This document shows, piece after piece, positions 51,179-59,872 of a DNA stretch of 64,000 nucleotides; position 1 is the stretch's first letter; the number at the start of each line of letters is the position of its first letter. The DNA is taken from the NCBI GenBank assembly GCA_018266055.1, contig JAFDYT010000005.1:186001-250000 (forward strand), written 5' to 3'. A model generated the notes under the pieces. The model worked only from the letters and a program-made list of their open reading frames with translations, had not been told where the DNA came from and ran no database searches. A program made the translations under genes and the position numbers. This DNA is from Bacteroidota bacterium. Lineage in GTDB: Bacteria; Bacteroidota; Bacteroidia; Cytophagales; Cyclobacteriaceae.

Positions 51179-51994
51179 ATGAAAAGATTCTTTACTCTTC
51201 TCTTTCTCTTCGTAGCGTTCGTTTCGTTTGGCCAGACCAAAGAAACACGAAACGTAGGTTCATTTGATAAGATCGCCTTCCGTATTCCTGGCAAGGTAAT
51301 TTTGAAGCAAGGTTCTGTGCAAAGTGTAGTGCTGGAAGGAGATAAGGAAATACTCGGTAAAATTGATACTGAGGTTGAAGGTGGCCGCCTTGTTATCGAA
51401 CGCGAAAACCGCTGGAGACTTAGCGATTGGGGTTGGCGCGATGAAAACAGAATCACTGCTTATGTTACCATGGTGAATATCGAAGGGATCAGCGTGAGTG
51501 GGTCCGGTGATTTGATTGGTGAAGGTAAATTTTCGACGGGCGATCTTGAGCTCAAAGTAAGCGGATCAGGCTCCATGGATATTCAAGCTGATGTAAAGGG
51601 AGAATTAACAGCTGGAGTCTCTGGAAGCGGCGATATCCTTGTGAAAGGAAATTGTCAGAGTTTTGAGAGTAGCGTGAGCGGATCGGGTAAGGTAAATTTG
51701 GCTGCAACCATTTCAGGAAGAGCGGACGTGAGTGTTTCAGGCTCCGGTAAAATTGTAGCTAGCGGTTCTGCCCAACAAATTAAAGCTACGATCAGTGGCT
51801 CAGGAAAAGTTCTTGCTTCAAATCTCGAGGTGAGCAAATGCGAAGTACGGATTTCAGGTTCGGGCGATGTCGAGATCAACGTAAAAGATGTACTCGATGC
51901 CAATATCTCCGGAAGTGGAAGTGTTTCCTACAAAGGCAACCCTTCGCAACTCAACAGCCACGCTTCGGGAAGCGGCCATGTGAGAAAGATGTAG
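51179..51994 (+). CDS. Secreted DUF2807 beta-helix protein
   Basis: 271 residues from ATG 51179, with a signal peptide (ends near SFGQT). Most of the mature protein is a repeat of about 18-20 residues, each with an SGSG turn (nine visible: VSGSGDL, VSGSGSM, VSGSGDI, VSGSGKV, VSGSGKI, ISGSGKV, ISGSGDV, ISGSGSV, ASGSGHV), the signature of the DUF2807 right-handed beta-helix. No catalytic residues are visible. Such proteins are secreted and of unknown function. Confidence 0.9.
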   Translation: MKRFFTLLFLFVAFVSFGQTKETRNVGSFDKIAFRIPGKVILKQGSVQSVVLEGDKEILGKIDTEVEGGRLVIERENRWRLSDWGWRDENRITAYVTMVNIEGISVSGSGDLIGEGKFSTGDLELKVSGSGSMDIQADVKGELTAGVSGSGDILVKGNCQSFESSVSGSGKVNLAATISGRADVSVSGSGKIVASGSAQQIKATISGSGKVLASNLEVSKCEVRISGSGDVEINVKDVLDANISGSGSVSYKGNPSQLNSHASGSGHVRKM

Positions 51995-52014
51995 TTGGTT
52001 AAGAAACTTTGATG

Positions 52015-52047
52015 AAAATGGGAGATAAGGAATCTCCCATTTTTGTT
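52015..52047 (+). terminator. Rho-independent terminator
   Basis: AAAATGGGAGAT and ATCTCCCATTTT form a 12-pair stem around AAGGA, followed by TGTTT. It ends the DUF2807 gene transcript. Confidence 0.9.
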
Positions 52048-52073
52048 TCATGAAAACTACAGAGATCGAATAG

Positions 52074-53036
52074 TCACTCTTCAAATTCGTGTGATCGCTC
52101 GACGGGTTTTTGAGCTGCCTTCCATTTCTTCAACTCCTCTTGCCGTCTTTTAATTTCCACGGAGGAGGCTTTGTAATCAAGTAACTGTTTTAAGTCTGGC
52201 TGCCCGGCATCTACCCAGGCGGTAAACCATAAGCTTCCCGTCATCAAAATACTGGCGCGCATCTGGCGCTCCACCATTCCATTTAAAAGTGAATGATATG
52301 CTTTCGCGTAATCAGAGGAAAATACTTTTACTGTTTGTCGTCCCTGTGTCTCGAAATTGAATCTTTTGTCACTCCATTTTTCTGAAAGTTGTTTCTCTAG
52401 CCGTAAAACAGAGTCGAGGGATTGGTTGGTGTGGGCTGCGATTCTCCATGCGGTTTCTTGTACGTTTTCAATATATCTCGCCTTACCGGTAACGAAATTG
52501 TAATTCCCTGAAAACAATTCAGGCAATCGCGATTCCCAGAATGCATGAATACCTGATTGATTAGTCAGTTGTCCGTCGTAGTTTTTTGTAGTGTGCAAAG
52601 GCACGTGTGCATCGGCTACATAATGACCAAGGTCGGCCGAGAGTTTCAAAATTCGTTCCGGATCTTTTACCTGAAAAGCTTCTTTGAGTTGTAGGTAAAC
52701 GCGGGCGATATTCCAGGGCAGTATACCGTGAGCCTTCAAAGAATCCTCCCCGAATTTTGCACTGGCTTCTTTCCAAAAATGGGGCACGCGAAAAAATGCA
52801 CTGTCGCCATACGCATCCAAATCGATGAAGTGACGCGCAGCCTCGTCGGCTTGAATGTATCTCCGTCGGTCCGGATTGACGGCCGCTTCTTCCAGGAATT
52901 GTATATTCTTTTTATAAAAACCGATCATATCCGAAGGAAGTGTGAAAACGGCAAGCCGGTTGATTTTTTTATGGCCGAAGAAACCCCAGCTACTGCAAAG
53001 GAGGAGGACTACGATGAGCGCGATTCTCAATTTCAC
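52074..53036 (-). CDS. S1/P1-nuclease or phospholipase C-like zinc protein
   Basis: 320 residues from ATG 53036 with a short signal peptide. In the zinc-dependent phospholipase C/S1-P1 nuclease superfamily the mature N-terminal Trp and a chain of His/Asp residues bind three zincs. Here Trp17 and His22 in WGFFGHKKI, HxxD in RHFIDLDAYGD, and LGHYVADAHVPLHTTKNYDG and HAFWESRLPEL are all present. Substrate could be nucleic acid or phospholipid. The 3' end is next to the DUF2807 terminator. Confidence 0.86.
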   Translation of the reverse strand: MKLRIALIVVLLLCSSWGFFGHKKINRLAVFTLPSDMIGFYKKNIQFLEEAAVNPDRRRYIQADEAARHFIDLDAYGDSAFFRVPHFWKEASAKFGEDSLKAHGILPWNIARVYLQLKEAFQVKDPERILKLSADLGHYVADAHVPLHTTKNYDGQLTNQSGIHAFWESRLPELFSGNYNFVTGKARYIENVQETAWRIAAHTNQSLDSVLRLEKQLSEKWSDKRFNFETQGRQTVKVFSSDYAKAYHSLLNGMVERQMRASILMTGSLWFTAWVDAGQPDLKQLLDYKASSVEIKRRQEELKKWKAAQKPVERSHEFEE

Positions 53037-53107
53037 TTTACAGAGCTTATTATCAATGTTAAACTACCTGTAATGAAATTTAATAAGTTCTTTGCAATCA
53101 AATGAAT

Positions 53108-53115
53108 TATTTTTG
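53108..53115 (+). promoter_or_regulatory. Putative -7 box TATTTTTG
   Basis: Exact TAnnTTTG match 23 bases before ATG 53139. A TTTG is 13 bases upstream, closer than usual. Confidence 0.4.
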
Positions 53116-53138
53116 GATCGAATCAACTTACTCCATTC

Positions 53139-54071
53139 ATGCTACGACTTCTCACTTTTGTTTTCTGTTTAAGTTTCAGTGTTATGCTTTTAGCTCAAAA
53201 TCCAAAGTTTGATGTGCAGGGTCATCGTGGAGCACGCGGCCTGATGCCGGAAAATTCATTGCCTGCTTTTATACTCGCACTCGACTCGGGCGTGACAACT
53301 CTTGAAATGGATCTGGCCATTTCAAAAGATAATCAAATAGTAGTGTCGCATGAGCCTTGGATGAGCGCCGAATATTGTCTTGACCCTTCTGGAAAGGAAA
53401 TCAAACTGAAAGACGAGAAGAAATTTAATATTTATAAAATGACGTACGAGGAGGTGAAGTTGTGGGACATCGGTTCAAAAGGCAATCCTCGGTTTCCTGA
53501 GCAGGTAAAAGTGAAAGCCAGTAAACCGTTGCTTAGCGACGTGATTGTGGCCGCTGAGAATCACGCTAAAAATTTCACTAAATATCTGCCCGACTATAAT
53601 ATTGAAATTAAAAGTGAGCCACAGATGGACGGAAAATTTCATCCCAAGCCCGAGGAATTTTCTGATATGGTGTATCACCTCATTGATCAATACCTTCCAT
53701 GGGACCGCGTGGTCATTCAGTCGTTTGATTTTCGGGTGTTGAAATATTGGCACAGGAAATACCCCGAAGTGCGCCTGGCGGCATTGGTAGAAAACTTAAA
53801 GGCCATCGACGAAAACCTGAAAGACCTTGGTTTTGTGCCTGATATATACAGTCCCGATTATAAACTACTGGATAAAAACGAGGTGGAGCGTATTCATCGT
53901 AAAACAATTTCACGCAGTCCAAAAGCTGGAGCAAAATCTTCCTCTATGCGCGTAATTCCATGGACAGTTAACGATGAAAAAGAAATGCTGTCGCTAAGCG
54001 AAATGGGTGTGGACGGAATTATAACAGACTATCCGAACCGCGCGCGCAAGTTGAAGCTTACCCGAAAGTAA
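53139..54071 (+). CDS. Glycerophosphodiester phosphodiesterase (GDPD)
   Basis: 310 residues from ATG 53139 with a signal peptide (ends near MLLAQ). Catalytic residues are visible: His29-Arg30 in QGHRGARGLMPENSLPAF, Glu56/Asp58 in TTLEMDLAIS and His71 in VVSHEPW. The C-terminal VIPWTVNDEKEMLSLSEMGVDGIITDYP also fits. It cleaves glycerophosphodiesters to glycerol 3-phosphate and alcohols in the periplasm or at the surface, for phosphate or carbon recovery. Confidence 0.95.
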   Translation: MLRLLTFVFCLSFSVMLLAQNPKFDVQGHRGARGLMPENSLPAFILALDSGVTTLEMDLAISKDNQIVVSHEPWMSAEYCLDPSGKEIKLKDEKKFNIYKMTYEEVKLWDIGSKGNPRFPEQVKVKASKPLLSDVIVAAENHAKNFTKYLPDYNIEIKSEPQMDGKFHPKPEEFSDMVYHLIDQYLPWDRVVIQSFDFRVLKYWHRKYPEVRLAALVENLKAIDENLKDLGFVPDIYSPDYKLLDKNEVERIHRKTISRSPKAGAKSSSMRVIPWTVNDEKEMLSLSEMGVDGIITDYPNRARKLKLTRK

Positions 54072-54078
54072 GCAGCGA

Positions 54079-54513
54079 TTAGTGAACGTGGGCCTTCTTT
54101 AAATCTACCTGCAAGGTGTCTTCGTCGTTGTGCGAGAAGTATTCAACTTTAAAAACCTGCCCACGAAATTCTTTGAACAATAAGGTGTCACCTACATTTT
54201 TACTTTCGTAGTGATCAGACTTGCAATTCACCTTTAGCACATTTCCATCTTCGTCGCGAACAAAGGCGATCCACTGAGCGTGTCGGCCAGCGGTAATAGT
54301 GTAATTGTATGATTTGTTTTTGTTGCCGTAGGGAAGAGCATAGGCGCTTGCTACATTTTTGGAGGGCACAAAAACTTTTTCAACGATAATTCCTTTATGA
54401 ATTTCCGGTGGCGAAAAAAGCAAATCGTAAACAAAAAAAACAGCTACAAAAAACAAAGCCATCATGACTAGGCCGATGACAAATTCTTTTTTTAGGAACC
54501 CCCAGTTTTTCAT
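54079..54513 (-). CDS. Membrane-anchored protein at end of molybdenum-hydroxylase operon
   Basis: 144 residues from ATG 54513. One N-terminal membrane helix (about 11-32) is followed by a ~105-residue beta-rich domain (IIVEKVFVPSKNVAS, KSYNYTITAGRHAQWIAFVRD, NVGDTLLFKEFRGQVFKVEYF) with a His-containing tail. It ends on the same strand five bases after cytochrome c, so it is probably the last gene of that operon. No family recognised. Confidence 0.7.
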   Translation of the reverse strand: MKNWGFLKKEFVIGLVMMALFFVAVFFVYDLLFSPPEIHKGIIVEKVFVPSKNVASAYALPYGNKNKSYNYTITAGRHAQWIAFVRDEDGNVLKVNCKSDHYESKNVGDTLLFKEFRGQVFKVEYFSHNDEDTLQVDLKKAHVH

Positions 54514-54518
54514 AGAAA

Positions 54519-54932
54519 TTATTTTTTGCGGGAAGCGTTGACTTCTTCAGGAGTGATGGCGCCGCCTTTGTTGCCAAACGAGTTACGAATGTAATTCAGT
54601 ACGTCGCTGGTTTGTTGGTCGGTCAACTCGATACCCACCATTTCTGTGTTGTAGGTTTTTCCGTTCACTTTCATTTCCCCTTTTGCGCCGTAGAGCACCT
54701 GCTGTATGGATCGTTTTTTATCCGCCATGAGGTAGTCCGATTTGGCGAGCGGAGGATACAAGTCTTCAATACCTTCGCCCTGATCGATATGGCAGGTGAG
54801 GCAATTGGCGATGTAAATATCTTTTCCCCGCTCGATGCTTTCCTTCAGATTGAATTTTGGCTTTTGCTGAAATGAATAAAGAATAACCGATGCCGATGCG
54901 AGGCACACGAGTAACACTATTTTTTTAATCAT
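54519..54932 (-). CDS. Periplasmic c-type cytochrome
   Basis: 137 residues from ATG 54932. Signal peptide (MIKKIVLLVCLASASVILYS), then one heme motif CxxCH in IANCLTCHIDQGEG (about 41-45). An axial Met candidate lies in GEMKVNGKTYNTEMVG. It likely accepts electrons from the molybdenum hydroxylase encoded directly upstream in the same operon and passes them to the respiratory chain. Confidence 0.9.
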   Translation of the reverse strand: MIKKIVLLVCLASASVILYSFQQKPKFNLKESIERGKDIYIANCLTCHIDQGEGIEDLYPPLAKSDYLMADKKRSIQQVLYGAKGEMKVNGKTYNTEMVGIELTDQQTSDVLNYIRNSFGNKGGAITPEEVNASRKK

Positions 54933-54956
54933 AAGTATTTGAACGAATTATAGTTT

Positions 54957-57122
54957 TTAAACCTCCTCCAAGTTGAACGGCAGCACTCTGATGCGCTTGC
55001 CGGTCAAATCAAAAATAGCATTGGTTAATGCCGGTGTGAAGGGCGGCAGTCCGGGCTCACCTACGCCGCCGGCTTTTTCATCATTGTCAACGATGTGCAC
55101 TTCTATTTCAGGCGTATCGCCGATGCGAGGCATTTTGTATTCGTTAAAGTTTTTTTCTACAGCCTTGCCATCGGCAAAATGAGTGGCGTGTTTGGTGGCG
55201 GCGCCGAGAGCCATCACAATGCTTCCTTCGACTTGTGCACGGATGATGTCGGGATTTACGTACCATCCGCAATCCATCACCGCCCATACTTTGTCGATCT
55301 TCACTTTACCTTCGCTGTTTTTTGAAACCTTTACCACTTCGCCTACGATACTTGAAAAGCATTCCGTGATCGCTACTCCATAGCCTGAATTTTTACCGCG
55401 CGATTTCCAACCGCTTACTTCTTCAAGCTTAGTGATCAGATCCTGGTAGCGCGGATTGCCCAAATGTTGCCTTCTGAAATCAAGAGGATCTTTCGCTGCC
55501 GCGAGCGCCAACTCATCGATGAAACTTTCGAACGCAAATCCGTTGGTCGAGGCATACACCGAGCGCCACCACATTACCGGGATTGGCGACTCCAGCGGAG
55601 TGTCACCAAAACTATAATGCGGAATGGAATTGAAATACGGCTCCAAAAATCCTTCGGTGTCGCTTCCGTTGTACACCGATTTATCGGCACCAGGATTTTG
55701 CGTGTCCATGTTCTGACCGGCTATGCGCGTTTCGAAGGCGGCAATACGACCATCTGCGACAGCGCCTTTACATTGATACACCATGCCCGGACGAAACGGT
55801 CCCATCGTAGTGTCATCTTCGCGTGTCCAAACTACCTGCACAGGGGCTTTGATTTGTTTGGATATCATCACCGCCTCATAAGGATAGTCGGTGAATGCTT
55901 TTCGGCCGAAGCCGCCACCCAGAAAGGTCATGTTGACTGTTACTTTTTCCATCGGCAGGTTGAGGGCTTTGGCAATATCACCCTGAATCCAGTCAGGTCC
56001 TTGTATCGGCCCCCAGATAGTGCACTCGCCGTCTTTTACATCGGCTATGCAATTGAGCGGTTCCATACAACTGTGCGACTCGTAAGGAGTTTCGTAGAGC
56101 GCTTCCACTTTCTTTTCGGCCTTTGCAAAAGCCGCGGAAAAGTTGCCCATCGTTTTGTATGAAATCAAATCGCCCTTTTGAAGATGGTCTTTCATCTTCG
56201 CATAGAGCTGATCGGTGCTGTGATGTTCAAAGCCGCTGTCGTCCCATTCAACTTTTAATACTTTACGTCCCTGCATGGCGGCCCAAAGCGTATCGGCCAC
56301 CACGGCAACGCCTTCAAACATATTGTCGAATACTTCGCGGTTTACTTTGAAGACGTGCTTTACGCCGGCAATCTTTTTTGTTTCGCTGTCGTCGAAGCTT
56401 TTCACTTTGCCCACAAAGCGCGGGTTGCGTTCCACTACCGCGTATAACATGCCCGGCAGTTTTTTATCCAAACCAAAAATCGCCTTGCCATTTACTTTGC
56501 TGGGCGTATCCTGACGGGGCAGCGGTTTGCGAATAATCGTATAGTCTTTGGGATCTTTTAGTTTTACTTCCTTCGGCGGTGTTAGTTTGGATGCCTCTGC
56601 GACCAGGTTACCGTAGCTAAGTTTTTTTCCTGAAGGCTTGTGCACCACAAAACCATTTTCGGCGAAGCATTCTGATTTCGCTACGCTCCATTGTTTGGCG
56701 GCCGCTTCGATCAGCATTTCGCGTGCCGACGCACTGAGGTGCAAGAGCCTTTTGTATGATCCGCGAATCGTAGAACTTCCACCGGTAATCTGGCTGCCGT
56801 ATTTGGCCTGATTGCCTTGCGCGAATATGATGCTCACCTGGTCGAGATTCACTTCAAGTTCTTCGGCAATAATCTGGGGTACGGATTGAAAGGAGCCCTG
56901 ACCCATCTCTGCGCGGTGATTGGTGATGGTGACTTTTCCTGAAGTGTCGATCGAAATCCAGGCGTTAAGATCGATCCCGAGATTTTCGGCAGTTTCGGTT
57001 TTCAGCACTTCCATTTCTTTTCCACTGGCGGGAAAATAAAATCCCAACGACAGGGCGGCACCGGTAAGGCCTCCTAATTTTAGGAAATCGCGGCGCGACA
57101 GAGGTTGTTTCACAGTTTCCAT
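54957..57122 (-). CDS. Molybdenum hydroxylase large subunit (IorB-like, Tat-exported)
   Basis: 721 residues from ATG 57122. The N-terminal Tat signal SRRDFLKLGG is clear. Cofactor-binding motifs fit the isoquinoline 1-oxidoreductase beta-subunit group: FLGGGFGRKAFTDYPYEAVM, VVWTREDDTTMGPFRPG and the active-site Glu in GGVGEPGLPPFTPALTNA. It binds molybdopterin and oxidises an N-heterocycle or aldehyde; the substrate cannot be set. It pairs with the 2Fe-2S subunit encoded 13 bases upstream. The periplasmic location, unusual for this superfamily, follows from the Tat signal. Confidence 0.92.
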   Translation of the reverse strand: METVKQPLSRRDFLKLGGLTGAALSLGFYFPASGKEMEVLKTETAENLGIDLNAWISIDTSGKVTITNHRAEMGQGSFQSVPQIIAEELEVNLDQVSIIFAQGNQAKYGSQITGGSSTIRGSYKRLLHLSASAREMLIEAAAKQWSVAKSECFAENGFVVHKPSGKKLSYGNLVAEASKLTPPKEVKLKDPKDYTIIRKPLPRQDTPSKVNGKAIFGLDKKLPGMLYAVVERNPRFVGKVKSFDDSETKKIAGVKHVFKVNREVFDNMFEGVAVVADTLWAAMQGRKVLKVEWDDSGFEHHSTDQLYAKMKDHLQKGDLISYKTMGNFSAAFAKAEKKVEALYETPYESHSCMEPLNCIADVKDGECTIWGPIQGPDWIQGDIAKALNLPMEKVTVNMTFLGGGFGRKAFTDYPYEAVMISKQIKAPVQVVWTREDDTTMGPFRPGMVYQCKGAVADGRIAAFETRIAGQNMDTQNPGADKSVYNGSDTEGFLEPYFNSIPHYSFGDTPLESPIPVMWWRSVYASTNGFAFESFIDELALAAAKDPLDFRRQHLGNPRYQDLITKLEEVSGWKSRGKNSGYGVAITECFSSIVGEVVKVSKNSEGKVKIDKVWAVMDCGWYVNPDIIRAQVEGSIVMALGAATKHATHFADGKAVEKNFNEYKMPRIGDTPEIEVHIVDNDEKAGGVGEPGLPPFTPALTNAIFDLTGKRIRVLPFNLEEV

Positions 57123-57135
57123 TCAGGTGCTGATT

Positions 57136-57597
57136 TTAGTGAGTGAGTTGGGCTGCAGTTTTTATAGCTTGGCGAATGCGTTGATACGTTCCGCATCGGC
57201 AGATATGACCATTCATCGCCGCATCAATGTCTTTGTCGGTGGGATGAGGAATTCTTTTCAGTAAGGCAACAGCGGCCATAATTTGTCCGCTTTGGCAATA
57301 TCCGCACTGCGGCACTTGTTCTTTTATCCAGGCTAATTGTACTGGATGAGAATTGTCTTCCGACAGCCCTTCGATGGTGGTGATTTCCTTACCGGCTGCT
57401 ACTTTGACAGGAATGGAGCACGAACGCACCGGCGCGCCGTTCATATGCACCGTGCAAGCACCGCATTGCGCAATGCCACAGCCATATTTGGTGCCTGTGA
57501 GCCCCACAATGTCGCGGATCGCCCACAACAGTGGCATGGTTGGATCTGCTTCGACGGTATGCGTCGTATTGTTGATTTTTAATGTAAATGCGGCCAT
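57136..57597 (-). CDS. Molybdenum hydroxylase 2Fe-2S subunit
   Basis: 153 residues from ATG 57597. Plant-type ferredoxin cluster Cys in [18 protein letters not shown] and the second 2Fe-2S domain in [17 protein letters not shown]...[14 protein letters not shown], the CoxS/IorA pattern. No signal peptide of its own, so it must be carried through the Tat pore with the large subunit. First gene of a four-gene minus-strand operon (2Fe-2S, Mo subunit, cytochrome c, membrane protein). Confidence 0.94.
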   Translation of the reverse strand: MAAFTLKINNTTHTVEADPTMPLLWAIRDIVGLTGTKYGCGIAQCGACTVHMNGAPVRSCSIPVKVAAGKEITTIEGLSEDNSHPVQLAWIKEQVPQCGYCQSGQIMAAVALLKRIPHPTDKDIDAAMNGHICRCGTYQRIRQAIKTAAQLTH

Positions 57598-57803
57598 AAC
57601 AATAGTTTTGGAAGTACAATATACTAATTCGGATTTTAAAAATTTCCGCGCTTGTGACGGAAGGATTTTGACTACGTCTTTTCCTTAGAGTAGTGATTTA
57701 GCCGCTCGACCAGTGTACACTGAAATTGGAAGAATTTATGTTTAGACTTTATGGATTTTTTCTTTGTTTTGATGAACAAACTGCGTTGGATTCAACGGTG
57801 CGT

Positions 57804-58166
57804 ATGAAAAGAGTGTTGGTTATTGAAGACGATCTCACCATTCGTGAAAACACGATCGAAATCCTTGAACTGAATAATTACCAGCCAATCGCCGCCAAAA
57901 ATGGAGTGGAAGGAGTGATCGCAGCGAAAAGTCATTTGCCGGATTTGATTCTTTGCGATATCCTCATGCCTGAGCTAAACGGGTATGGCGTGATAAAAGA
58001 ATTGAAGGCAAATCCATCAACAGCCCGAATACCATTTATTTTTTTAAGCGCCAGCGTAGAGAAAAATGAAATTCGACTCGGATTAGAATTAGGTGCAGAC
58101 CTATACTTGAAAAAGCCGTTCGGTCTGGAAGAGCTTATGGAGGCCATCGAAAAACTTCTCGCCTGA
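57804..58166 (+). CDS. Single-domain response regulator
   Basis: 120 residues from ATG 57804; the frame is open from 57726 but the family N-terminus MKRVLVIEDD starts here. Receiver only: Glu/Asp in LVIEDDLTIREN, phospho-acceptor Asp52 in LILCDILMPELNG, Thr/Ser in FLSASV, Lys in YLKKPFGLEEL. No output domain and no kinase beside it, so it must act through a protein partner or in a phosphorelay. It lies between the two redox operons. Confidence 0.9.
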   Translation: MKRVLVIEDDLTIRENTIEILELNNYQPIAAKNGVEGVIAAKSHLPDLILCDILMPELNGYGVIKELKANPSTARIPFIFLSASVEKNEIRLGLELGADLYLKKPFGLEELMEAIEKLLA

Positions 58167-58261
58167 AGATATTTTGAAGCGCTTGCCCTCAACTGCCGAA
58201 GTCACCACATTGACGTCGTTGAAAATCTTCTAATTTTACCAGGCCGCTTCGGCATCCTTTT

Positions 58262-59224
58262 ATGGCAACACCTTTTTTTTTGATGGTTTCTAACATTCGC
58301 TTTGGCGATGAAAATAAATTGGTGTTGAAAGACATCCGCTTCTCACAAAATCAGTTTCAGAAAATTGTGATCGCAGGCGAAACCGGTTCAGGAAAAAGCA
58401 CGCTATTAAAAATTATTGCTGGCCTGGAACAACCCACTTCAGGCGAAGTGCGCTTTGAAAATCAAAAAGTAAAAGGCCCGGCTGACCAGTTGGTGCCAGG
58501 TCACCCCGAGATTGTGTATTTGTCGCAGCATTTTGAGCTGCCAAAATTTTTGCGCGTAGAACAGGTGCTTGAATATGCCAACACCCTGCGGCGCACTCCC
58601 GAAGAAAAAATATTTTCGGTGTGCCGGATCAATCATTTGCTAGAGCGGAAGACCGATGAACTTTCGGGTGGCGAGAAGCAACGCATCGCCATTGCACGAC
58701 TGCTGATACAGCAACCCAAACTTCTACTTCTCGATGAACCATTCTCCAACCTGGACAGGGTGGTAAAAAATGTGTTGAAAGAAGTGATTGACGACATCGG
58801 TAAGAAACTCAAGATCACTTGTATGCTTGTGTCGCACGATCCGGAAGATACGCTTCCCTGGGCCGATGAAATTCTGGTATTGAAATCCGGAAAGATTGTT
58901 CAACACGGATCACCTCAAAAAATCTATCAACATCCCAGCTCACCTTATGTGGCCGGCATGTTTGGTCACTTTATGCAATTGGATAGCGCGACGATGAAAA
59001 AACTGGGCGTTAAGACTTCAGCAAAACAGACTATCGTACGGCCTGAAAATTTTTCATTCACAAAGAAAGAAGGCAAAACCCTTACGGGAAAAATCGACCG
59101 CATTCACTTTTATGGAAACCACTGCCTTGTAGAATTGCAGGTGAAAGACCAGCGTTTTTTTGTCGAAAGTAGCATCACTTCGCTCAAAGTGGGTGATGCG
59201 GTGAATTTGAAACTGAGTTTTTAA
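58262..59224 (+). CDS. Orphan ABC-transporter ATPase
   Basis: 320 residues from ATG 58262, or 313 from ATG 58283. Walker A GETGSGKST, signature LSGGEKQRIAIARLL, Walker B LLLLDEPFSNLD and the switch His in VSHDPEDTLPW are all intact. The last ~80 residues (TIVRPENFSFTKKEGKTLTGKIDRIHF) form a TOBE-like domain, as in iron, sulfate or molybdate importers. No permease or binding protein is encoded near it, so its partners are elsewhere. A run of nine T sits between the two start codons. Confidence 0.88.
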   Translation: MATPFFLMVSNIRFGDENKLVLKDIRFSQNQFQKIVIAGETGSGKSTLLKIIAGLEQPTSGEVRFENQKVKGPADQLVPGHPEIVYLSQHFELPKFLRVEQVLEYANTLRRTPEEKIFSVCRINHLLERKTDELSGGEKQRIAIARLLIQQPKLLLLDEPFSNLDRVVKNVLKEVIDDIGKKLKITCMLVSHDPEDTLPWADEILVLKSGKIVQHGSPQKIYQHPSSPYVAGMFGHFMQLDSATMKKLGVKTSAKQTIVRPENFSFTKKEGKTLTGKIDRIHFYGNHCLVELQVKDQRFFVESSITSLKVGDAVNLKLSF

Positions 59225-59265
59225 AAACGACTCCTTAATCACCAATAACGGATAACCAATAACTG

Positions 59266-59868
59266 CTACGTTGCCCACGCTTTGCCCACTTCTTTCAACG
59301 GCACACATCCTTTGTAAGGCCCTGGCACCTGGTTGTATTGCAGCACTTGCGTTGCGCCAGGCTCACTGGTGAAAAATCCCGTTAGGGTGAGTTCTTTCAT
59401 TTCAATAATAAAAGGTTTGCCCATGCCGCCACCGGTATTCCACCAACCCCATGAAGCGCCGCCTTTGTGGTTGGCCATCGCTTCGTCGTGTACTTTTTTA
59501 ACGAGCGCTAGTTGCTCTTCGGGTTTGCCGTCCACAAATTTTTCACCGAATGCTTCCTGTGCTTTGGCATCAAAGGCAGTAAGCCCGCGAAGGAAATTCT
59601 CCTTCAGCTCTTTGTTGTAAACATCTTTGAGCATGCCATCGATGAAGGCAGGCACGCCGGCTTCTTTGGCGCCGGGTGTGTCGGTTTTGGGCAACAGTAT
59701 TTCGGCTAGCTCGCTGACTAACTGTGCTTGCTCTTCGGTAAAAAATTCAGGTTTGAAGGCAAGACCAGGTTTTGCCTTGCACCCTTGCATCAGTCCCGCC
59801 AAGGTAGGGCCGGTGAGTGCGTAACCCAGCACCAGCGCTGATTTTTCAAGTACTTCTCTTCGGTTCAT
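59266..59868 (-). CDS. Gluconate 2-dehydrogenase subunit 3-like protein (Tat)
   Basis: 200 residues from ATG 59868. The N-terminus MNRREVLEKSALVLGYALTG has a twin-Arg signal, and a Cys follows in GLMQGCKAKP. The domain (FFTEEQAQLVSELAEILLPKTDTPGAKEAGVPAFIDGML...) is the subunit 3 family, which escorts the GMC subunit through the Tat system. It is encoded four bases after the GMC gene, giving the usual pair. Confidence 0.92.
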   Translation of the reverse strand: MNRREVLEKSALVLGYALTGPTLAGLMQGCKAKPGLAFKPEFFTEEQAQLVSELAEILLPKTDTPGAKEAGVPAFIDGMLKDVYNKELKENFLRGLTAFDAKAQEAFGEKFVDGKPEEQLALVKKVHDEAMANHKGGASWGWWNTGGGMGKPFIIEMKELTLTGFFTSEPGATQVLQYNQVPGPYKGCVPLKEVGKAWAT

Positions 59869-59872
59869 AGCG

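Noticed and set aside
55464-56162. 232-codon plus-strand open frame
   Set aside because: Antisense to the molybdenum hydroxylase subunit; Arg/His-rich shadow of a GC-biased gene.
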